Assembly: GCA_006535965.1 (NCBI GenBank)
Contig: QEAR01000022.1
Coordinates: forward strand, 124,001-188,000
DNA from: Spizellomyces sp. 'palustris'
Taxonomy: Eukaryota > Chytridiomycota > Chytridiomycetes > Spizellomycetales > Spizellomycetaceae
Direction of reading: 5' to 3'
DNA: 64,000 nt
Part shown: one piece after another, positions 1-11,204 of the stretch
How the letters are laid out: each line of letters starts with the position of its first letter
Numbering within the stretch: position 1 is the stretch's first letter
Made by a program: the position numbers and the translations under genes
The notes under the pieces: generated by a model
Told to the model about the DNA's origin: nothing
The model's database searches: none
The model's input: the letters and a program-made list of their open reading frames with translations, nothing else

Positions 1-8
1 AATGCTGG

Positions 9-2580
9 ATGGCGACGACCCAAATTCCACCCACTGCTTTCAAGCGCGTGCATCACGTGAGTGCAGCGCTGAGCCACGCGGAAGAGCTGAGGCGACAAGG
101 ACTTTTTGATGGTGAAAAAGACGTCTTTGGGCCCTCATCAGATTGGCATTTCCATTCACGCACTACCAGACCATGTTGCTTTGTGCTTCACTTATACTCT
201 AACCACGTTAATACTCTTGTTATTGTCTGCAACCACGACAGGGCATTATGCGCAGGAGCCGTGTGCACGATCTACTTCTTGCGTCGGCCCCAAGGCCTGC
301 TACTACCGCAGCAGCTGCTGCGACAATTTCACCGCCAGAGCCCATAATCCCGTCGACTACACCACCTCCACAAGTACAGCCAACATCTCCCACCACTCTT
401 CCAGCAACCCCAACCCGCGACCTTGAGTTCACCATCATCACCTCAAAAGGACAACTGCAAGTTACTGTTCCCGACAATGTTGATTTGAATGCGCTGCTGA
501 GGAAGGCCTCGGAAGCTTTCCAGGATGTGAAACTGGTACAAGCGAAAACACTGGAAGGGCGGAGTGTTTTCGGTGGCGAATCGGCTGCGAGCGTGCATCG
601 GAAAGACCATGTGGGTTATCTAGAGAGCACTGCGAAGGTCAAAAACTGATTTTAATGACTTTATATTCGATAGATTTTGTTGGCCCTGCTGTCGCATGAG
701 GTGAAAAACGTTCCTCAACCATTCCAGAAAGTTTTCAATGAAGCAGCGGGTCCCGTAGAAGTGACTGCTTCCACCGAGGAAGAAGAGCTTGCGCCAGGGT
801 CGGGGCCGGTCTCTTCCAAACCAGGAGGAATTGGCAGAAGGACTGCTGTCAGAAAGAGGACGACCGAGAAAGGTACGCTCATTGATGGCCCAATTGGTGA
901 CATTAGGTGACAACTGACTGTCTATCGATGTAGATTCACGTGCGTCTCCAGAAAAGAAGGTTGATGCTGTTACAGAAGGCAGAGATTCACTTTCATCAAC
1001 GCCCACTGTGACCGGAGGAGTGCTTCTGCCGCCAGCACCACCCCCACCACCTCCTCCTCCACCACCGATCATGCGAGGAGGGCCATTACCACCACCACCT
1101 CCACCTCCGCCCCCGCCACCTATCATGCGAGGAGGTCCGCCGCCACCTCCACCTCCTCCACCGATCATGGGAGGAGGGCCACCACCACCACCTCCCCCTC
1201 CTCCGCCGCCGCTACCACCGACCATGGGAGGAGGTCCGCCACCTCCACCTCCTCCGCCGTCGGTGAGGGGACTGCCGCCAACAAGTGCTCCAATTGTGGA
1301 CCCGGTAGACATGCAATCGGCGTTTTTGGCGGAGCTACGCGACCCCAACCGTAGAAGGAAGCTTCGCAAGGTGCAAGCTCCTGCTCCAAAGCCTGTGGCG
1401 ACTCCAGTAAAGACTGGGCCCACAGAAGCAGACATTGAAATGGAAAAGAGCGAGCTCTTCATCGAGGTACGAAATGCGCGTTTCATATTGTACGTTGATT
1501 TATCATTGATCATGCTTGATTCCCTAGATGTTGGGTTTTATGGAAGCACCAGGTGGGAATATTGAAGAGCTCGCTGAAAAATGCAAATCGATTACCAACA
1601 CTGGCCGTGGATTCATTTTTACGCTAATTCGGCGAGGATGGCTTCTTGGCTACCGCCTTGTGGACGGGCAGGATGTTAAGCCAGCTAAACCATGCCAAGT
1701 TTGGCCGGGGAGAGAATGGACTAATGCCATTGACCTTCCCAATGCCGTCGAAGCAGACCTAGTTGACCAGAACGGGGAAGCGCAAATCCTCGCGCGTGTG
1801 CACCTCTATCGCTTTGACGAGAAAACGAAAAAGCATGTCCTGGACGAGATTGCCTTCCTACTCGGTCCACGCTTTCCGCCTCAACCGCCACCGATCAATG
1901 ATCCCGAACCGCCAAAAGATAATTCACTCAAGAGCCGACAGGCGTGGGAACGGTGGTATCACAGAAAACTTATGTATGAGCAGAGTGATTACCCTCAATA
2001 TCTTCTCATATTCAACAAGCTCATAGCCACTGATGCGTCACTTGTTGCTGCGTACCAACAACTGGTGGACACGATGGCGGATATCCGAAATATGGGTGAC
2101 GCTCTCCGAACTGCGTTCTCGGGTTGTTCAGTATGGGAATTGAGAAGGATCGTGGAGTCGATTCCGTTGAGGATCAAGGAAGTTAAAAAACAATTGGAGA
2201 AAGACACTGGAATTATTATACGGGATGAGTCGGTTAAGCTTACACCAGAATTTTTGGCTCGGATTGAGCGCGGGAAGGAAAAGCAGCAGGCAAAATCCAT
2301 TGCTAATGCTGCGGAGAGTCAAACTAGTCCAAATGCCACTGGGGAGACGGGTGCTACAGAGATCTCCAAACCTGCCCCGCCAGTGCGAGCTCCTTCTGCT
2401 CCAGTACAGGAAACAAAGAGAAGGACTCTCGCAGGTGTTAACGACCTGTTTAAACGCAAGCCGACAACGTTACGGGTAGATGGCATACCTGCCGATGTCT
2501 TGCTGAACATGTTACAGCAAACAACGGTTAGGCCAAGGTTCTCGGCGAAGGGGGAAGTAAGGCGTGCCCCTACTGTCTAG
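9..2580 (+). CDS. Proline-rich WH2-domain protein (probable actin regulator)
   Basis: Five exons can be chained in phase: 9-56, 242-637, 674-872, 934-1466 and 1528-2580. They have GT-AG borders and give about 742 residues. The middle exon encodes four poly-proline runs separated by IMRGG/IMGGG/TMGGG linkers, followed directly by SAFLAELRDPNRRRKLRKV. That fits a WH2 actin-monomer-binding motif (amphipathic helix, then an LKKV-like signature). Poly-proline plus WH2 is the WASP/WIP/verprolin arrangement, where proline tracts recruit profilin or SH3 proteins. The roughly 350-residue C-terminal exon (after GFMEAPGGNIEELAEKCKSI) looks folded, with charged helices and a basic tail, but it is not an FH2 or VCA domain I recognise. 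The start is the first ATG of the window, so upstream exons could lie outside. The role in actin assembly is inferred; the gene model is well supported by phase. Confidence 0.7.
1035..1262 (+). repeat. Degenerate coding minisatellite (poly-Pro / Ile-Met-Arg-Gly-Gly)
   Basis: Four consecutive degenerate units each consist of a CCN-rich stretch (6 to about 11 prolines) followed by a linker such as ATCATGCGAGGAGG, seen near 1067, 1120, 1162 and 1221. The reading frame is kept throughout, so copy number can change without a frameshift. It lies inside the WH2-protein exon. Confidence 0.85.
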
Positions 2581-2741
2581 TGTTTGTTTTTCTATCTGTT
2601 TCTTTGTATGGGCCGTCCGGTATTTAGTCTCTGATGCTATTGCTTAATCATTCGTCGTATATGGAGCTTTGTAATGTATTAAATGTAATTGGAAATAATC
2701 TACACATGGTACACAACCGCATTTAAATAATACAGCGTAGT

Positions 2742-3884
2742 TTAGGCCATTCCTGCTTGCTTCATCACCTCTTCGGCGAAGTTGTCCTCTTTCTTGTCAA
2801 TGCCTTCACCACATTCCCATCTCACAAATTCTTTGATCACAATCGAAGCATCCGGACCAATCTGTTGCTCTGCTTGCTTGAGAACCTCTTCCACGGTTCC
2901 GCTACCAAAGACAAACTGTTGTCGCAGGAGGACGACGCGGTCAAGATGTTCTTGCTCGCTCTCGCCATCGAGTCTAGCGGATTTCTCCTTCTGGACCGCA
3001 CTCTCCAAACCCGACTCGCTGACAACAGCTGGATCAAAGCCTACAATGTGCTGTGCCAGTTGCTTTGCGAGGCGTGAAAGCGATGTTGAGGAGGTTGATG
3101 TCAAGGACGAAGCTGGAGTGGCTTGCAGCATGGCCAAGGCGCCGATACGCCCCAGACCAGCCGGAATGGATCCATCCCCCCCGGAATGGACGTAACCTCC
3201 AACAAAAGTAGCACCAGAAGCGCTTGGAGAAGCTACAGTAACGGCCGCCCTGCGGATCTTGATGTTTTCGCCTAATTTGCCAATAGTCTCCACAATGGAT
3301 TCTTGAACAGTTTTCCCATCAAAATCTATGGCAGAAGATGTTGCTGAAGCCGGAGGTAGCGCTGGGCAGGCGAGCAGACCATCTAATGGTATTCCGACAA
3401 TGGAAGAGCTTGGAATACCGGCAGCGGCCACCACATCTTCGCCTACAACCAAAGCAGTAGCACCAATCCTTTGAACCAGTTCTGAAAAGTCTTTGCTGCG
3501 TGCAACAAAATCGGTTTCGGCGTTGACTTCCACTAACGCCGCTCTGGAGTCCGTTGAAACGACTCCAACAAGGCCCTCGGCCGCCACGCGAGACCCGACT
3601 TTCGCGGCCTTTTTCGCACCCGACTGTGCGAGGTCATTGTTAAGCCATTTCAAAGCCTCATCATAAGATGAGCTTCCTGCTGCAGCAATAGCTTCACGAG
3701 CTTTTGTGATACTGCATTGCGTTTCTTTACGGAGGCGAGCTACGAGGGCTACCGCCGAGGACGCTTGGGGTGGGATGGTCAAGGAAAATGTACGTCGGAG
3801 GTGTGTGGAGGAGACCGGAATGAAACGACAGGATGCAGAGGTCTGTGCTTGGCACCAGGACCGAGTGAGTGCCGAGAAGACCAT
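2742..3884 (-). CDS. TSFM: Mitochondrial translation elongation factor Ts (EF-Ts)
   Basis: A single exon encodes 380 residues. EF-Ts is the guanine-nucleotide exchange factor that regenerates EF-Tu-GTP in organelle translation. The N-terminal UBA-like helix is clear (LVARLRKETQCSITKAREAI), as is the core exchange signature VNAETDFVARSKDF. A duplicated dimerisation-type core follows up to the C-terminal MKQAGMA. I chose ATG 3884 (MVFSALTRSWCQ...) because it opens an Arg/Ser/Ala-rich stretch with almost no acidic residues, typical of a mitochondrial presequence. The frame stays open upstream to 4043, but that would overlap the start of the divergent gene and adds no recognisable sequence. Its neighbour across 157 bp is MnmA, another mitochondrial translation gene. 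Confidence 0.92.
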   Translation of the reverse strand: MVFSALTRSWCQAQTSASCRFIPVSSTHLRRTFSLTIPPQASSAVALVARLRKETQCSITKAREAIAAAGSSSYDEALKWLNNDLAQSGAKKAAKVGSRVAAEGLVGVVSTDSRAALVEVNAETDFVARSKDFSELVQRIGATALVVGEDVVAAAGIPSSSIVGIPLDGLLACPALPPASATSSAIDFDGKTVQESIVETIGKLGENIKIRRAAVTVASPSASGATFVGGYVHSGGDGSIPAGLGRIGALAMLQATPASSLTSTSSTSLSRLAKQLAQHIVGFDPAVVSESGLESAVQKEKSARLDGESEQEHLDRVVLLRQQFVFGSGTVEEVLKQAEQQIGPDASIVIKEFVRWECGEGIDKKEDNFAEEVMKQAGMA

Positions 3885-4041
3885 GTTGAGCTTGTGAGGC
3901 CGAACGAATGGGGATCTCAGAATGAGTGGGTGAAGGGAATCGGATTGAGGTGTGTCCCTTGGCAACGCGGTCGTCAAGCCGATGATTCCAATCTCTTTTG
4001 ACCTCAACAAGCTATCTTCCCTTTGTTTGCAGGGGTTGAGC
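3885..4041. promoter_or_regulatory. Divergent intergenic region between EF-Ts and MnmA
   Basis: Only 157 bp separate the two outward-facing start codons, so both 5' UTRs and any core promoter elements must lie here or overlap the coding ends. No TATA-like box stands out. The region probably acts as a bidirectional promoter co-expressing two mitochondrial translation factors. This is inferred from geometry and gene function. Confidence 0.55.
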
Positions 4042-5895
4042 ATGCTCTTACCGTCTAACTCCCTTCTGGCATACCTGCGAACGTCTGTGAATACCGCTTT
4101 TGGCTCCTGTAGAACTAATCGTCGAATTCAAAAATGTCGGCATTCGCACCACGGTCTGCCACCTCACGGTACTCGTCGCAAAAAGGTCATACTCGGCATG
4201 TCAGGCGGTGTTGATTCCAGCGTGTCAGCGTACATGCTCTTGAAGGAAGGGTACGAGGTCGAAGGAGTTTACATGCGCAACTGGGATGAACGAGACGAAA
4301 ACGGCGTCTGTCCGTCCGAGGAGGACTGGAAGGACGTTCTAAGAGTTTGCGACAAATTGGGAATAAAGTCTCATCGGGTGCGTTGAGACGGTTGGTTGGA
4401 CTTATTTAATACCGACGAGATACAGTTCAGCTGATCCAAGGAGTGAGGCGCTCATTCATAGGTGGATTTCTCAAAGGAATACTGGATAAATGTTTTTGAT
4501 GCCTTCCTGGAAAATCTGGCTATGGGTCGGACACCCAACCCAGATATAGCGTGCAATCGAGAGATAAAGTTTGGCTCCTTCTTTGATCGTTTCATACGGC
4601 GCGGAGACAGTGGAGAGGTCAAATCAGGGACAACAGCATTCGACGGAAATGACCAATATGCCCAAAGCCGATCATCGGAAAAGTCTATACAAGCTGATGC
4701 TGATTTAATTGCGACTGGTCACTATGCACGGCTTCACCACTTGCCGGATGGCCGTGCTCTGCTTCTGAGAGGTAGGAAAGATACATTGCCATCCGCTCTT
4801 TCCATGGTTAACGTTGAGCTGGATCCTCACCGCAGCAGTCGACAAGACAAAAGACCAAACCTACTACCTCTCGACTGTCCCTTCCACTGCCCTTCAACGC
4901 ACACTTTTTCCAATTGGCGCCTACTTGAAGTCAACCGTCAAGCGCATCGCCGCGGAGGCTGGCCTTCACACAGCTGCGAAGCGAGAAAGTATGGGGATAT
5001 GCTTTGTAGGAAAGAGGGATTTTGGTGATTTCATCGGTAGGTCGACCTATATTGGCATGCAGTGATTTCCAAAAGTCTCATCAGGCCTCGGAAATCTGTT
5101 GCTAGATGACTATTTGGTTCAGCGACATGGAGCGTTTGTGTCGGTCGATGGAGAGGTCAAAGGGGAACACAGAGGTATTTCAAAGTACACCATTGGGCAG
5201 CGAGCTAGAATACCTGGGGAGGTGGAGAAGTATGGGTCATTCCAGATTGCTATTTATCTTGGTGGGCACTCGATCTGACGTGGCCTCATTTCAGATGGTA
5301 CGTTGCAGAGAAAGACCCCAAGAGGAACATAATCTATATCGCATCTGGCAGGTATGAACGGACGCCGTTCTTGTACATTGGTTTTTGTGCCTGTAGCATT
5401 GAATCCCGTGCTTTATCACACTGCAGATCACACCCGGCTTTATGTCGTCGTTCCCTAGGGGTCAAGAATTGGCACTGGGTATCTGGAGCGGAGCCAGTGG
5501 AACTGTGCTCACAGGGTAGCATCAGGTTTGCTGTAAAGTATCGGTATCGCATGGATCCAGGTAGGACTATGAAGTGTGAAAGTAACCATATGATGTGGAT
5601 TTTTTACTGACCTTGTTTGTTAACGTTGATCGCTAGTCCCATGCATGATGCAAAGAAGTGAAGAATCGCAAGGTGGATATGATATTACTTTGGATGAACC
5701 TCAAAATGGGCTAGCAATGGGCCAGGTGGGCACCTTGTGTCATACGCTTTTGGAGCGAACCCAAACTCATTCCAAAGCTTGCGCATGGTCTTGTAGCATG
5801 TCGTAGCGTATGTAGGTGATATCTGTCTGGGTGGTGGAACAATCGACAGGTTGGGTAAATGGATGTACGATAAAGAGGTGCCATCTATCTACTAG
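4042..5895 (+). CDS. SLM3: Mitochondrial tRNA-specific 2-thiouridylase (MnmA/TRMU family)
   Basis: Eight exons join in phase to 458 residues: 4042-4377, 4462-4771, 4836-5036 (or from 4839), 5085-5235, 5295-5351, 5427-5560, 5637-5725 and 5797-5895. The enzyme thiolates U34 of mitochondrial tRNA-Lys, -Glu and -Gln. Visible motifs are the PP-loop GMSGGVDSS near residue 54, [17 protein letters not shown] with the first catalytic Cys, [23 protein letters not shown] with the second catalytic Cys, [20 protein letters not shown] and the terminal CLGGGTIDR. About 45 basic and hydroxylated residues precede the PP-loop and look like a mitochondrial presequence. The donor of intron 4 (GTCATT) is weak, but the joined frame is convincing. 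tRNA-Glu is a known substrate class, although the tRNA-Glu genes in this window are nuclear. Confidence 0.93.
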
Positions 5896-6073
5896 ATAAT
5901 CTACCATAGCAAGCCTAGGTCCTCTTGAACCTGACAAGTGGAGTCCAAGTGACGAGTTCGTGTAATGCCGCGTAATCTCGATCGTCACGTGATCCGCGTC
6001 ATGTCATCTGCAATCTGGACGCTTTCCTCTCTCAACCTGAAAGTCTCATCTTGACATTCTTTACACATTCCAA

Positions 6074-8842
6074 ATGGTTGCGCTGCGTAAACCTAAAACA
6101 AATTCATACGAAGAGCGCGACGATAATGGGGACTCCTTCCCCTTCACTGCGACGGACTGGGTCATCGTCTTCAACACGAGGATAAACAAAAAGGATGCAT
6201 CCGCACAAACCCCATTGAATGGTACACAAGCGCCCCCCTCTGCTAGCCCTAACGTTGATTACTTTTACGAAGGGGCAAGAGCTGATGTTAGGAAGGCCTG
6301 GGCGGATGTCGTTTCCAGGTTGCTTACCGTCGGGTTAAAGTTCAAAGTTCAAAAGTGGGACGAAATGAGGCTGGCCATTTTCGTATATTGCCCTGAAAAA
6401 GTTTTGGCCAGAGAGGTGTACAGATCTAGGTAAGTCCTGCTGAATGAAGAACTGACTGGGAGAAAAGCAGGCGTTATCTAGATATGACAGGGATGGAAAT
6501 ATGGTTAACACGAGCATATCTTCTCTTCAGAGTCGTCGACTGGCTGAATGATTCGGGTATATCAGAACTGGAGCCACCTGCACTTCCCAATGCTGACAGT
6601 GCAGAAGTTAATACCCCTGCTACCACTCCTGCGGAACGACTCCGTCTGGTCCACGAACTTCTGACTTCTCCTACGTACGAAGGTGGCGCGGGATTGACCA
6701 GCGATGCAGACGTGGTAGGAAATACGGATGCTGTTGGGGGAAAGTACATTGAAGCAATATACGCACCGCATGATAGGGAGTTTGCAGATGTGAGTGTGAT
6801 CCAGTCAGAGCGGAATCATGTGGGATCTTTACTGATGCGAACTTTATGTCTGACAGAAATGGGTCAAGTCGTGGGCGAAGCGATGGCTACTATCTCAACA
6901 GGATATTGATGCGATAAGGGATTATGCTGGCGAAAAAGTTTGTATTCTCATAGTTGGTCATACGTTGAAGGAACAAGCCACCGACTGTACTCATTCAGGT
7001 GGCATACTACTTCGCCTTTTTGCGATTCTACCTTACCTCCCTCATTGCTCCGTCCCTCATTGGGGTGGCTGGCTATTGGTGGCATGGTGCCTTTTCGCCA
7101 TACTATGGCGCCCTCATTGTAAGTGTATGTTCAAGTCTCGATCCTCATGTGCGTTGAAGATGTAGCTTAACGCCCGCTGCTCAGATTGTCTGGGGCATCA
7201 TTGTCATTGCTCTATGGAACCGACAAGCTGAATGGTACGCAACACGGTGGGGCACCCGGAACTTTTCTAAGATTGAAAAGATCCGCCCGGAATTCCGGCC
7301 GACCAAGATTGTCATTGATCCGGTAACAGAAGAGAGGACACCTTATTATCCGTACTATAAACGATGGGCGGTAAAATGTCTGATTACGGTTCCTATCACG
7401 ATTGCGATTACTGCTGTGCTGACTTTGGTGGTCCTGGGAATTGTGTCCGCTGATGTTTACTTCCACAAGTTTTATGACGGCCCCGGCAAGGACCTGCTGG
7501 TAAGTGCAGGGAATGCACAGTCTTGGCGAAGCATGAATGCAGCATTGATTCTCCATGTCAACTGTATCAGGGATTCCTACCAACCATCTTATACGGTGGA
7601 TGCGTCCCTCTCTTTCATAGCAAATATATTCAACTAGCCGCCCGCCTTAGCGATTATGAAAATCATCCTACGGATACGCAACATGCGGCATCCTTCACAC
7701 AAAAGCTGTTCACCTTCAATTCTCTGGTTGCCCTCATTGCACTTTTTGCGGAATCATATCTCTTTATCCCGCTGTCCAATGCCATTGGGTCCGTCCTTCA
7801 CGAGAAAGGCTTCATCTCCTCGATGGGGTTTGAAGTGACACCGGAAACCTTGCAAGCACGGCTGATTTATCTGATGATCACGGGACAGGTCTTGAACGCT
7901 GTGACGGAATTAATTGTGCCACTGCTGACGACCAAAGCCACAACGGCTATGCATGGACTACGCAAAAGTAAGGCGGAGAAAGCCAAGGAGACTGAGGAGG
8001 AGCGCTATGTGAGAAGGGTTCGAAGCGAGTTTGAGAGACCGGGGTATGATGTTGATGCGGATTACTCCGAGATGGTGATTCAGGTTGGTTTTGACTGGTG
8101 ATATATCGCATGTCGTGAAGGCATGTCTTTTTACTGAACGAATCGTTCATGAACCATAATAGTTCGGTTATATTGTCTTATTTTCGGTTGCATGGCCACT
8201 GGCACCGTTGGCTTGTTTAGTAAATAACTTTTTGGAACTGAGAGCAGACGCCTTCAAGATTTGCAAGGCCAACAGGTAAAGGCTTTTGCTAGTTCGAAAG
8301 CGCCGTCAACACTTTTGAACCTTGTCATTTATATTCAGGCGACCAATTCCACAACGTGCGGACAACATTGGACCGTGGTTGAAGAACCTTGTGAGCAGCA
8401 TGATGCGTTATTTGTCGTTAATTCATCAGTTGTTGAAAATCATTCTTCATAGACTCTATTTAGCTGGCTGAGCTCCTTGACAGCTCCATCTCTCAGTATT
8501 CTTTACTACAAGTGGGTCCCTGACGAACCAGCCACTAGCCAAGTTCAGCACCGGCTTCCCACACTTCTCGTGACACTCATTTTGTCAGAACACGCGTATC
8601 TTCTTCTCCACTATCTCGTCTCAGAAGCCACCAAAGCCCTGCCGAGTCGCGGCTGGGAGCGACGCAAACGGGCAGAGTTTGAACTCAAGAAGCGATACTT
8701 GCTTCGTGCTGGCATTGATGTTTTGGCGGGCAGGCACGGAGGTGTTGTCCGGTGGGCAGGAGATCAGGGCAGCACTGGTGGAGAGGGTGTTGTCATGTAT
8801 GGTATTGCACTGAAGGGAATCCATGAAGTTTTGGGAGGGTAA
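6074..8842 (+). CDS. IST2: Anoctamin/TMEM16 family membrane protein (Ist2-like)
   Basis: A multi-exon gene: exon 1 is 6074-6429, exon 2 most likely begins at 6531, and the stop is at 8840-8842. Anoctamins are multi-pass calcium-regulated lipid scramblases or channels; fungal Ist2 also tethers cortical ER to the plasma membrane. The N-terminal cytosolic domain carries LTVGLKFKVQKWDEMRLAIF. Membrane segments follow (around 7000-7100, 7370-7470, 7700-7790, 7850-7930, 8160-8220 and 8550-8640). The diagnostic stretch MVIQFGYIVLFSVAWPLAPL, then NNFLELRADAFK, contains acidic residues of the family's calcium site. The short C-terminal tail (GIALKGIHEVLGG) lacks an obvious Ist2-type lipid-binding lysine cluster, so the tether role is uncertain. 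Confidence 0.86.
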
Positions 8843-9001
8843 GGTAGTGTTGTGTTTGGGGTGAGAGCAAAGACACGAAGTATTCTAATCTAGTCCATTT
8901 AATTGAGAGGCTACACATATATTGCTTTCCATCAAAAATAAAAGCGGTCAACGCTGGCGGAAAATGAGATAGGACGAAAGTATGCACAGTACATTAAGGC
9001 A

Positions 9002-9073
9002 CTCCGCATCGGGGAATCGAACCCCGGCCACCGCGGTGAAAGCGCGGGATCCTAACCACTGGACCAATGCGGA
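9002..9073 (-). tRNA. tRNA-Glu (anticodon TTC)
   Basis: A 72-nt cloverleaf: acceptor TCCGCAT pairs with ATGCGGA, discriminator G, A box TGGTCCAGTGG, anticodon loop CTTTCAC, and T arm GGGGTTCGATTCCCC. There is no intron and CCA is not encoded. It is identical base for base to the copy at 59541-59612. The nearest run of four T on the transcribed strand is about 38 nt downstream (8961-8964), a weaker pol III terminator than at the other copies. Confidence 0.97.
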
Positions 9074-9302
9074 TTAAAATTTATTGACTTACATAATTCC
9101 TATCTGCCTAAACTATTTTAAAAGTGATCGATTACGCGGGTGGTTGGTAAGCGTACTACAAGGAGGGCGATGGTGTACACCTCCGCTTTCACGCTTCGCG
9201 GAAATATCAAGTCGCCGGATACTCCGGGAGCCGTCAATTCCCGTTGTCATCTCGTCCTCAGTAAAAACTTGTTTGTCTCCAACCTGCTGACACTCTGTCG
9301 CA

Positions 9303-10931
9303 ATGTCGGCAGCACCCGTTCCGCGGAAACTCATCCACGATGCCTCAGAGTTGACAGAATCTAGCCCACTCTTTGTGCCTCCTTTCAAGGCTTCTTTTCA
9401 CCGTATCTTCCTGTCCGCCCTCAAAGCGTATTTTTCTGGCTATGCCGTGGCATGCATCCCGCGTATTGTGTCCCTAATCTTCAAGAGACTCGTCTCGCGA
9501 GGAAAACACAGCTCCAAAGCTGCTGCGCACTCGCTAGTCGGCCCGCTCTTTCAAATCTTGAGCCAAAGTTTCAAGGCTCGATTGCCGTGGTTCTTCTTAG
9601 TCTTGATTGGCGGGTTTCGTCTATTCGATCGTCTGTTTTGGGAGGTAGCGCGGAAGGTTGGGTGGAGGCCCCTGGATGGCAAGACGGCTGTCGCATGGGA
9701 TGGTAAAAAGTATGGAAACGGAATCGTGGTGGGATCTGTCGTTGAAGGTGTGTCGCTGGCCGCGGAAGCCGATGATCATCCATGCGAAGCATCTCCCAAC
9801 CTTGACTCTAAACGTCAAATAGACGCCAACAAGAATCCCCCGCAACTCCCGCCGGCCCGCAACATCCTATCTCCAACCTTCCTTGCAGGAGCCGCGTCCA
9901 GTGCATTGGCACTCCTGACCATTGAACCCGCCCGGCGAGCCGACTTTGCGCTGTTCACATTGGTGAGGGCTGTGGACTCTTTTGCCTCGTTCCAGAATCA
10001 CAAGATTCAAAGGATGTTGCGATGGGTACCACCGATATTGATGAACAATATGGACACATCCGTGTTTGTGGCATGCTGCACCCAGATCATGTACTGTTGG
10101 TTCTACTAGTAAGTATATAAATCGTTGATTTCTGCGCTGTATGATTCCTCAGACCATTTATATCGCTATGCCAGTCCCGAAGCCCTACCGCGTAGCTATG
10201 TAAAATGGATCCAGAAAATGTCACGTATGGACCATCGTCTTCTCGAGGCCGTCAAGCTCTTGGGGAAAGGCGTTATGGTATACGGCAAAGACACTGGACA
10301 TGCTCATCTTGTTGGCGATTATGCAGAAGAAATGGGTTATGGATTTGCTGCTGGGGATCCCGTAAACGGATTTATTTCATGTACGCTGATTCATTGCGGA
10401 ATTGAAGGCTGTTGGAACCATCTGGTGGATGTATGGCGTAGCGGATTCTTCGACGCGTTGAAAATCTACATCCCCGTTCACCTCCTTCCTGCCTTGATCT
10501 TCCACCGGCGACGCTTTTTTTCCAACCAGTTCCCTTCAACGGTCCTCCACGTCGCAACAAATGCCCTTCGCTCGTCGACTTTCCTCGCAACATTCATTGC
10601 AGGTGTGTGGGCGCCTATTTGCGTCGTGCGAAATGTTACCCGGCAAGACACCACTCTGGGTCCCCTTTTAGGGTCTTTCCTCTGTGGTTTCTCCCTTTTG
10701 CTTGAGAGAAAGTCACGGCGTAGGGAAATTGGATTATACTGCCTTCCCAAGGCCCTGGAAAGCTCGTGGTGGAGGATCACCCATGCTCTTGGCATGGGCG
10801 GGATCAAGATTCCTGGTGGAGATGTGGCTTTGTTTGCGATGGGAATGGGCTACCTGTTGAGCGCGTATCAGTACCATCACAAGGCGTTGAGGCCTGCTGT
10901 CAGGGGACTATTGGGATTTTTCTTGGTGTAG
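9303..10931 (+). CDS. TMEM135-family multi-pass membrane protein
   Basis: Two exons, 9303-10108 and 10175-10931, give 520 residues. The splice is fixed by phase: the nearer AG at 10151-10152 does not join in frame, whereas the AG ending at 10174 yields FYYPEALPRSYVKWIQ, a typical family junction. TMEM135 proteins sit in peroxisomal and mitochondrial membranes and are linked to organelle dynamics and lipid transport. The Cys/His motif CTLIHCGIEGCWNHLVDVW matches the family's cysteine-rich element, and KALESSWWRI and several hydrophobic helices (VACIPRIVSLIF, LPWFFLVLIGGF, FLAGAASSALALL, FLATFIAGVWAPI) support the call. Conserved fungal homologues exist, but the exact molecular activity is not known. 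Confidence 0.85.
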
Positions 10932-11204
10932 ATTGTCGTGGTTGATGAGAACTGAATTGCCTAATACATGAGGATATTGACACTATGGCCACCTTCCTAC
11001 TTGCGTGCGCCGTTATGGAGCTGATTACCTAAAACCCACAAGGTTGCCAGAAACCCTTTGCTAGGTCGAATGACTTGGTAGAGTGTAGTAGCGACCACGC
11101 TTGATGATTCTATAAAGCGTGCCAAATCAGCCGTGAAAACTAGGTATATATATATACTATGCCATTATGTACAAGATATCATGGATGTGCCAAAGTGTGA
11201 CGTT

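Noticed and set aside
620-1513. 297-codon minus-strand frame rich in Gly
   Set aside because: It is the antisense of the poly-proline exon; proline codons read as glycine on the other strand, giving a spurious long frame.
3885-4043. N-terminal extension of EF-Ts by 53 codons
   Set aside because: The frame is open but overlaps the MnmA start on the other strand, has no presequence character and begins beyond the divergent promoter.
11130-11160. TATATATATA run as a promoter
   Set aside because: It lies between two convergent genes (TMEM135 and SDHAF1 3' ends), so it is more likely a 3' UTR or simple repeat.
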